From DATFJC01 sp964528795 (GTDB lineage Bacteria > Patescibacteriota > Patescibacteriia > UBA2591 > UBA6264): a stretch of 5,927 nucleotides of DNA. The notes beneath the pieces were generated by a model. The model was not told the DNA's origin. It ran no database searches and saw nothing but the letters and a program-made list of their open reading frames with translations. The stretch spans positions 1 to 5,927 of the forward strand of contig CAZGUY010000029.1 of NCBI GenBank assembly GCA_964528795.1, read 5' to 3'. The position numbers and the translations under genes are program-made. Shown here piece after piece: positions 5,908-5,927 of this stretch (positions are counted from its first letter, which is position 1; every line of letters begins with the position of its first letter).

Positions 5908-5927
5908 AAACCAGCGGATATCTTTAT

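Noticed and set aside
5908..5927. 3' end of another gene at the right window edge
   Set aside because: Twenty bases are too few to choose a frame or product. The adjacent terminator only hints that a gene may lie beyond the edge.

Overview
This is a strongly AT-rich bacterial window in which every recognisable gene lies on the minus strand, so the biology reads from high to low coordinates. The low GC, lysine/asparagine-rich proteins, weak or absent Shine-Dalgarno sequences, small RelE-type toxin module and polytopic GT-C-like membrane protein fit a metagenome-assembled genome, perhaps of a candidate-phylum (Patescibacteria-like) lineage. That placement is inference; no rRNA or other marker gene is present. 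A run of exactly 100 N (3308-3407) marks a scaffold gap of unknown true length.

Layout in transcription order. The right end (5716-5927) is non-coding. It holds a bidirectional terminator-type hairpin, a GC-rich nested palindrome and a small inverted repeat. From 5715 down to 2426 there is what I read as one very long gene interrupted by the gap. Its N-terminal part is a glucosamine-6-phosphate deaminase (NagB) domain carrying an insertion of about 100 residues, followed by a ROK/glucokinase-type sugar kinase domain. On the far side of the gap the C-terminal part contains a complete PIG-L/LmbE zinc deacetylase domain. The reading frame is open right up to both gap edges, so the apparent stop at 3283 and the apparent deacetylase start at 3097 are probably artefacts of the arbitrary N count. 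The three activities together would convert N-acetylglucosamine to fructose-6-phosphate (deacetylate, phosphorylate, deaminate/isomerise) within one polypeptide. Forty bases further on is a 556-residue multi-pass membrane protein resembling GT-C glycosyltransferases (2385-715), probably co-transcribed.

The left end is a separate type II toxin-antitoxin operon: a ribbon-helix-helix antitoxin (582-367) followed by a RelE/ParE-fold toxin (353-90). It has its own promoter candidate and a cluster of TGTAATA operator half-sites. A 20-base direct repeat lies on both sides of this operon (1-20 and 674-693), and the inner copy overlaps a perfect DnaA-box 9-mer. This suggests the module may be a mobile or recombined cassette.

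The main discovery candidate is the amino-sugar catabolic fusion protein, possibly with a second deacetylase domain hidden in the gap.
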